DNA from: Flavobacterium branchiophilum NBRC 15030 = ATCC 35035
GTDB taxonomy: Bacteria; Bacteroidota; Bacteroidia; Flavobacteriales; Flavobacteriaceae
Assembly: GCF_002217205.1 (NCBI RefSeq)
Contig: NZ_MUGT01000055.1
Location: forward strand, 1-64,000
Direction: 5' to 3'
Length of the DNA stretch: 64,000 nt
The notes under the pieces are model-generated. The model saw only the letters and a program-made list of their open reading frames with translations. It did not search any database and was not told the DNA's origin. A program made the translations under genes and the position numbers. Below are positions 60,283-64,000 of the stretch, in pieces. Every line of letters starts with the position of its first letter. Position 1 is the first letter of the stretch.

Positions 60283-62150
60283 TAATTGATTGTTATTTGG
60301 GTTTTTATCTCATTTTGAAATTCAAAATAGCATCCTATTTGCTGTTCTTTATGACCATATAATGATGAATAATACGATTCAAAAGATTTTGCATTAACTG
60401 TATTTTGTGTATCGTTTGCAATGATTTCAACTAGACTATTTGGAGCTATATTCCAACATTGTTGTGCTATTTTTCCTGTGCAATTTTCTAATCTATCTTC
60501 TACTAACCATTTGAATTGTCCTTTGTATTTTGTTACTTTACGAACATGTGTTATTTTAGGATTAATATAAGTAAAAACGCTTATTTTTCCTTCAAAAATA
60601 TATGAATCTTCTGTTTCTTTAAATGTAAAGTCGAGTGCCTTTGTCCAATAAAACCATATAAATCGACTCCCTTTATACATCTGATTGGCTCCTTCTAGCA
60701 TAACTGTATTGTGTGATTGTGTACCCATAAAAAAATGCACCCATTTCGGATCGGTATTGTATTTATAAGAACCAGCATCTCGAAAAACATTGACACCATT
60801 TTTCCAAATATCCAAATGCAAATTATCTGCCTGAAAGGGCCTATCTTTATAACTACCACACTTAAAAAATGTAAATGAATTTGCTTCTCTAATCAAATAA
60901 TAGCCGCTAGGTTTAAACAATGTTACTCCATATTTTTGAACTAAAACATCAAATGAATACAAACATTTTGACTTTGTAATAAAGTCTTCTTGCTGGTTTT
61001 CAAATAAGTCTTGTCCTGTTAATATTACATGAAGTGTATTGAGTTGCGGCCTATAATCTCTAAACTCGTGAGTTGATAATGGAAAAAATAAGGCACCGTC
61101 ATTTGACCCGTAGTTTGGCAAATGTCCATTAGATTTTTCTACAAATTGATATAAAAAATTCAAACACGAATAGGCCTTTTCATATACTTTTTTTGAAAAA
61201 TATTTTTTATGAATATTGGATATTTGAAATCCAAAACTTAATAATTGTATCAAAACCCTATGATAATTCATACTATGCTGTATAAACGCACCATCTTCAT
61301 ATATTTGATAATCAATTTCTTGCTCAAAATAGGTAATACCACGTTGGCACCATTTTTTGGTTTCAGGTATATATGGAAACAGCATATTACTCAAAGCAAG
61401 TATCATGGTTTCCGTAATTGCATGGTTATTTCTTACAGCTATTCTAGAAAAATGAATATGTTCATTTACATGATGCAATTGCCAATATACCGCATTTTGT
61501 ATTTTTTGCCATAATTTTTCTGTTAAATTTGTAGTATCTTTGTAAAAATTCAACACATATAACCAATTCAATAGTCTTAATGAAATTTCCTGACTGCATT
61601 TCCAGTTTGGCCCCTGATTTATGGGATTTTGGTCTATCCAACTTTCAATTTCCGAAAAAACAAATGCCGAATGGTCTTCATCAAAATGATAATCATATCG
61701 CATTATTGTAAGCAAATAGGTAAATCTGCTTTTTTCCCATACATATTTTATATCACCAATTGCTGCATTAAAATCCTGAATTTTTGTCCAATGATCTTGT
61801 ATATTGTATTCATATCCCGAATCAGGATTTTTCAACCAATTGTAATCCAATCCTAAATGAATCCATTCATTACTAAAGAATAAAATAGAGCCATTTAAAA
61901 TATTGAAAGCATTTTCTTTTAATTTTTCATCTCTTATTTTTTTATCTTGAATCGTTTTTCTACATTCAAATATAAATAAGGGCGATTGTTGTCGCCATGT
62001 GTCTAGCGATATAAATGATTTCGTTTCAGGGCACACGGGATGTTTTTTTTGCAAAAAACCCGTTCTTTTTTCCAATTCATGCCATATCCGATATCTAGTG
62101 TATCGGAACCCCATATTTTTATAAAGCTGTAATGCCAATTGAATGTTCAT
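60282..62150 (-). CDS. Heparinase II/III-family protein
   Basis: A 622-aa protein. An N-terminal alpha/alpha toroid (FRYTRYRIWHELEKRTGF, NQGPNWKCSQEISLRLLNWL, RNNHAITETMILALSNML) carries the conserved NNH-x-x-x-E. A beta-sandwich second domain contains FRDAGSYKYNTDPKWVHFF and GTQSHNTVMLEGANQM, typical of heparinase II/III and alginate-lyase relatives. No signal peptide is visible. In polysaccharide operons such proteins are thought to modify or cleave the nascent polymer; substrate unknown. It lies between wecB (12 nt) and the GT4 gene (1-nt overlap). Confidence 0.88.
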   Translation of the reverse strand: MNIQLALQLYKNMGFRYTRYRIWHELEKRTGFLQKKHPVCPETKSFISLDTWRQQSPLFIFECRKTIQDKKIRDEKLKENAFNILNGSILFFSNEWIHLGLDYNWLKNPDSGYEYNIQDHWTKIQDFNAAIGDIKYVWEKSRFTYLLTIMRYDYHFDEDHSAFVFSEIESWIDQNPINQGPNWKCSQEISLRLLNWLYVLNFYKDTTNLTEKLWQKIQNAVYWQLHHVNEHIHFSRIAVRNNHAITETMILALSNMLFPYIPETKKWCQRGITYFEQEIDYQIYEDGAFIQHSMNYHRVLIQLLSFGFQISNIHKKYFSKKVYEKAYSCLNFLYQFVEKSNGHLPNYGSNDGALFFPLSTHEFRDYRPQLNTLHVILTGQDLFENQQEDFITKSKCLYSFDVLVQKYGVTLFKPSGYYLIREANSFTFFKCGSYKDRPFQADNLHLDIWKNGVNVFRDAGSYKYNTDPKWVHFFMGTQSHNTVMLEGANQMYKGSRFIWFYWTKALDFTFKETEDSYIFEGKISVFTYINPKITHVRKVTKYKGQFKWLVEDRLENCTGKIAQQCWNIAPNSLVEIIANDTQNTVNAKSFESYYSSLYGHKEQQIGCYFEFQNEIKTQITIN

Positions 62151-62162
62151 TAGTTCAAATGG

Positions 62163-63248
62163 TTACATATTTAATAAAATTTCTACAATTCTTTCTGCTG
62201 TTTTACCATCCCATTTTTCTGGAATCGATCCTTTTTTCCATTTTCCAGCATTTAATATTTGTAAGAATGGTCCAATTTTTTTCGGATCTGTTCCCACAAG
62301 TTCATTACTACCAACGGTAACTGTTTCTGGACGCTCTGTATTGTCTCGCAATGTCAAACAAGGAATGCCCATCACCGTAGTTTCTTCTGTTATTCCACCA
62401 GAATCGGTTATTACAGCCTTAGCATTTTTTACCAAATAATTAAACTCCAAATACCCTAACGGTTCTACATAATGCAAGTTATCATATTGAATACCAATGC
62501 CTTCCAAAATTTTTGCCGTTCTTGGATGTACTGGAAAAATAATGGGCAACCCTTCTGAATGTAAAACAATTTCTTGAATCAATTGTTTTAACTTTCCTTC
62601 CTCATCCACATTGGCTGGGCGGTGCAAAGTCATCACCAAATACTGCTTGTTTTTCAATTCAAGTGCATCAAAAAAATCAGGTTTTCTTAAATTAGGCATT
62701 TGAATCATCAAAGTATCAATCATTGTATTACCTACAAAATAAATATTATTTTCAGCAATACCTGAATTTTTTAAATTATCATTGGCTACTTCCGATGTCG
62801 TAAAAAAATAATTTGTTATAGCATCAGTAACCATACGATTTATTTCCTCGGGCATACTCCAATCTCCAGATCGAATACCCGCTTCTACGTGAGCAACTTT
62901 AATTTTCATTTTTTGTGCCACAATCGCACATGCCATCGTAGAGGTTACATCTCCTACAACCAAACACAAATCTGAAGGCGAAAACATCAGTAATTTCTCA
63001 TAACCTATCATTATGGCAGCCGTTTGCTCTGCTTGTGTGCCTCCTCCTGCTCCTAAATTCACATCAGGGTTTGGAATTTGCAATTGCTCAAAAAACGATT
63101 CACTCATATTCTTGTCAAAATGCTGTCCTGTATGAATCAACCTAAAGGAAATATCTTTTCCTTCAGATTTTGCTTTTTGAATGGCATGTGTGATAGGTGC
63201 AATTTTCATAAAATTAGGTCTTGCACCCGCAATTAAGTCTATTTTCAT
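62163..63248 (-). CDS. wecB: UDP-N-acetylglucosamine 2-epimerase, non-hydrolysing
   Basis: A 361-aa GT-B-fold epimerase forming UDP-ManNAc from UDP-GlcNAc. Signatures are DLIAGARPNFMKIAPITHAI, IHTGQHFDKNMSESFFEQL, HVEAGIRSGDWSMPEEINR, FVGNTMIDTL, and the C-terminal ITDSGGITEETTVMGIPCLT and LRDNTERPETV. ManNAc-derived sugars (e.g. ManNAcA or, with FnlB/C-like partners, FucNAc) could be polymer components; partner genes are not in the window. It is the first operon gene after the palindrome element. Confidence 0.95.
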   Translation of the reverse strand: MKIDLIAGARPNFMKIAPITHAIQKAKSEGKDISFRLIHTGQHFDKNMSESFFEQLQIPNPDVNLGAGGGTQAEQTAAIMIGYEKLLMFSPSDLCLVVGDVTSTMACAIVAQKMKIKVAHVEAGIRSGDWSMPEEINRMVTDAITNYFFTTSEVANDNLKNSGIAENNIYFVGNTMIDTLMIQMPNLRKPDFFDALELKNKQYLVMTLHRPANVDEEGKLKQLIQEIVLHSEGLPIIFPVHPRTAKILEGIGIQYDNLHYVEPLGYLEFNYLVKNAKAVITDSGGITEETTVMGIPCLTLRDNTERPETVTVGSNELVGTDPKKIGPFLQILNAGKWKKGSIPEKWDGKTAERIVEILLNM

Positions 63249-63276
63249 ATAATTCGATTATTTTATTTATAAATTT

Positions 63277-63360
63277 GGAGCTATTTCCAGCTTTTCGTTT
63301 CAATCTTTTAATTTTTTTAAATAAAAAAATTAAAAGGATTTCCACTTCAATCTGGGCTAG
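63277..63360 (+). repeat. Variable-core palindrome family, complete copy
   Basis: GGAGCTATTTCCAGCTTTTC, TTTCAATC, then the core TTTTAATTTTTTTA / AAAAAAATTAAAA, then GGATTTCCACTTCAATC and TGGGCTAG. It lies between the ridA stop and the wecB start; both genes are on the minus strand. Confidence 0.75.
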
Positions 63361-63369
63361 GGCAATTTG

Positions 63370-63753
63370 CTACTTTTGGGCAATGGCAGTAAATTCAATC
63401 TCTACCAAATATTCTGGTGCTACAAGTTTGCTTATTTCATAAAATCCAGTTGTAGGTTTTACATCCTTAAAAAAGCTTGCATGGGCACGGGCAACTTCTT
63501 CAAAAGTATTAATATTTGTAGTAAATATTCGGGTCCTAATGACATCTTGCATACTCACCTCCAAATCTTGTAATACTACGGCTACTCTTTCTAATATATT
63601 CAATGTCTGACTATAAGCATCTGTTGCGGTTACTTTTTCTCCATCTACAATTGCAACTGTTCCAGATACTTCTATAATATTTCCAATCCGTACTGCTCTG
63701 CAGTATCCCATTTTATCTTCCCAAGGCGAACCTGTAAGTATATTTTTTCTCAT
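63370..63753 (-). CDS. RidA family (YjgF/YER057c) protein
   Basis: A 127-aa RidA-fold protein. Key parts: GSPWEDKMGYCRAVRIGNII, EVSGTVA, the trimer-interface residues in NILERVAVVLQDLEVSMQDV, IRTRIFTTNI with the substrate-binding Arg, and EYLVEIEFTAIA. Canonical RidA deaminates reactive enamine/imine intermediates; this longer-spaced variant (EDKMGYCRAVR) belongs to a Rid subgroup of unclear substrate. It lies 6 nt after purC. Confidence 0.88.
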   Translation of the reverse strand: MRKNILTGSPWEDKMGYCRAVRIGNIIEVSGTVAIVDGEKVTATDAYSQTLNILERVAVVLQDLEVSMQDVIRTRIFTTNINTFEEVARAHASFFKDVKPTTGFYEISKLVAPEYLVEIEFTAIAQK

Positions 63754-63759
63754 TTCTAA

Positions 63760-64000
63760 TTAATTGTTTGCTAAATAATTCAATACATTTTTCTCAATTC
63801 TTGATTGTATGTCAGTAATATCTGCCTTAACAAAACTTTCTCCTAATATATTTTCAAATAATTCTATATATCTATCAGATACAGATTCTATATATTTATC
63901 AGTCATTTCAGGAATTTGCTGTCCTTCTTTTCCTTGAAAACCATTTTCAATCAACCATCTTCTTACAAATTCTTTTGACAATTGCTTTTGTTCCTCGCCT
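63760..64000 (-). CDS. purC: SAICAR synthase (3' part, runs off the window)
   Basis: C-terminal 79 residues of phosphoribosylaminoimidazole-succinocarboxamide synthase, an ATP-dependent purine biosynthesis enzyme. The frame is open to the window edge; the visible part begins [20 protein letters not shown]. It continues through [20 protein letters not shown] and [16 protein letters not shown], ending [13 protein letters not shown] at 63979 is an internal Leu, not a start. The match to the family C-terminus is clear. Confidence 0.9.
   Translation of the reverse strand, partial: GEEQKQLSKEFVRRWLIENGFQGKEGQQIPEMTDKYIESVSDRYIELFENILGESFVKADITDIQSRIEKNVLNYLANN

Noticed and set aside
1-64000. tRNA, rRNA, prophage or insertion-sequence transposase genes
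   Set aside because: None could be recognised on reading; no transposase-like protein is encoded in the window.

Overview
The window looks like chromosomal DNA of an AT-rich member of the Bacteroidota. Three things point there. Many genes are preceded by the Bacteroidota -7 promoter element TAnnTTTG. Several families are typical of the phylum (DUF5606 beside peptide deformylase, a short SpeA-type arginine decarboxylase beside a deoxyhypusine-synthase-like protein, a Wzc kinase ending in Tyr-Gly repeats). The CRISPR-Cas9 locus is of the Bacteroidota II-C kind. The class within the phylum cannot be decided from the sequence. No rRNA or tRNA gene was recognised.

Layout. 0.2-4.1 kb: folE-cysS-yidD-lgt-GNAT operon (+). 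4.1-7.5 kb: photolyase/SRPBCC pair and MscS-type channel/DUF3817 pair (-). 7.9-10.8 kb: two helicases (+). 11.4-21.0 kb: a complete type II-C CRISPR locus with tracrRNA (-), a 1554-aa Cas9 (+), a tandem array of 42-bp units, a small hypothetical gene, an orphan antitoxin, a GIY-YIG protein, an array of 22 repeats and 21 spacers, and cas1-cas2 (-). 21.4-27.4 kb: a cNMP/CBS/nucleotidyltransferase protein with an exonuclease-like partner, then a sixA-ppk1-ppx polyphosphate operon (-). 27.4-39.4 kb: housekeeping genes (pdxH, mazG, def, mqo, ruvX, aroB, arginine decarboxylase, DHS-like protein, comM, ung). 39.7-46.9 kb: a membrane protein/regulator pair, a LytTR response regulator, priA, DUF2147, YihY, nadC, DUF2721. 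46.8-50.9 kb: an outer-membrane barrel protein, a beta-propeller and a CpsB-type phosphatase. 51.0-63.2 kb: an exopolysaccharide operon (-) from wecB to wzc. 63.3-64 kb: ridA and the 3' end of purC.

The CRISPR locus is the most unusual part. Cas9 carries about 300 extra residues just before RuvC-III, built from four to five tandem modules of 55-59 residues. The first three CRISPR repeats are 84 nt instead of 36 nt, because each carries a 48-nt hairpin-forming insert; the insert sits exactly at the internal loop of the predicted repeat:anti-repeat duplex, and its confinement to one end suggests it was copied by spacer acquisition. Downstream of cas9, six consecutive 42-bp units each read ATG-12 codons-TAA with the next ATG directly abutting, a run of 13-residue mini-ORFs. 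A boxA-like 11-mer precedes both this array and the CRISPR array.

A second theme is an intergenic family found five times in full and once truncated. Its flanks are conserved, while its core is a different perfect or near-perfect inverted repeat in every copy.

The exopolysaccharide operon encodes a PglF/PglE/PglD/PglC-like set, enough on paper for a bacillosamine-type sugar and its transfer to a lipid carrier. It also encodes Wza/Wzc export components, a GT4 glycosyltransferase, WecB and a heparinase-like enzyme.
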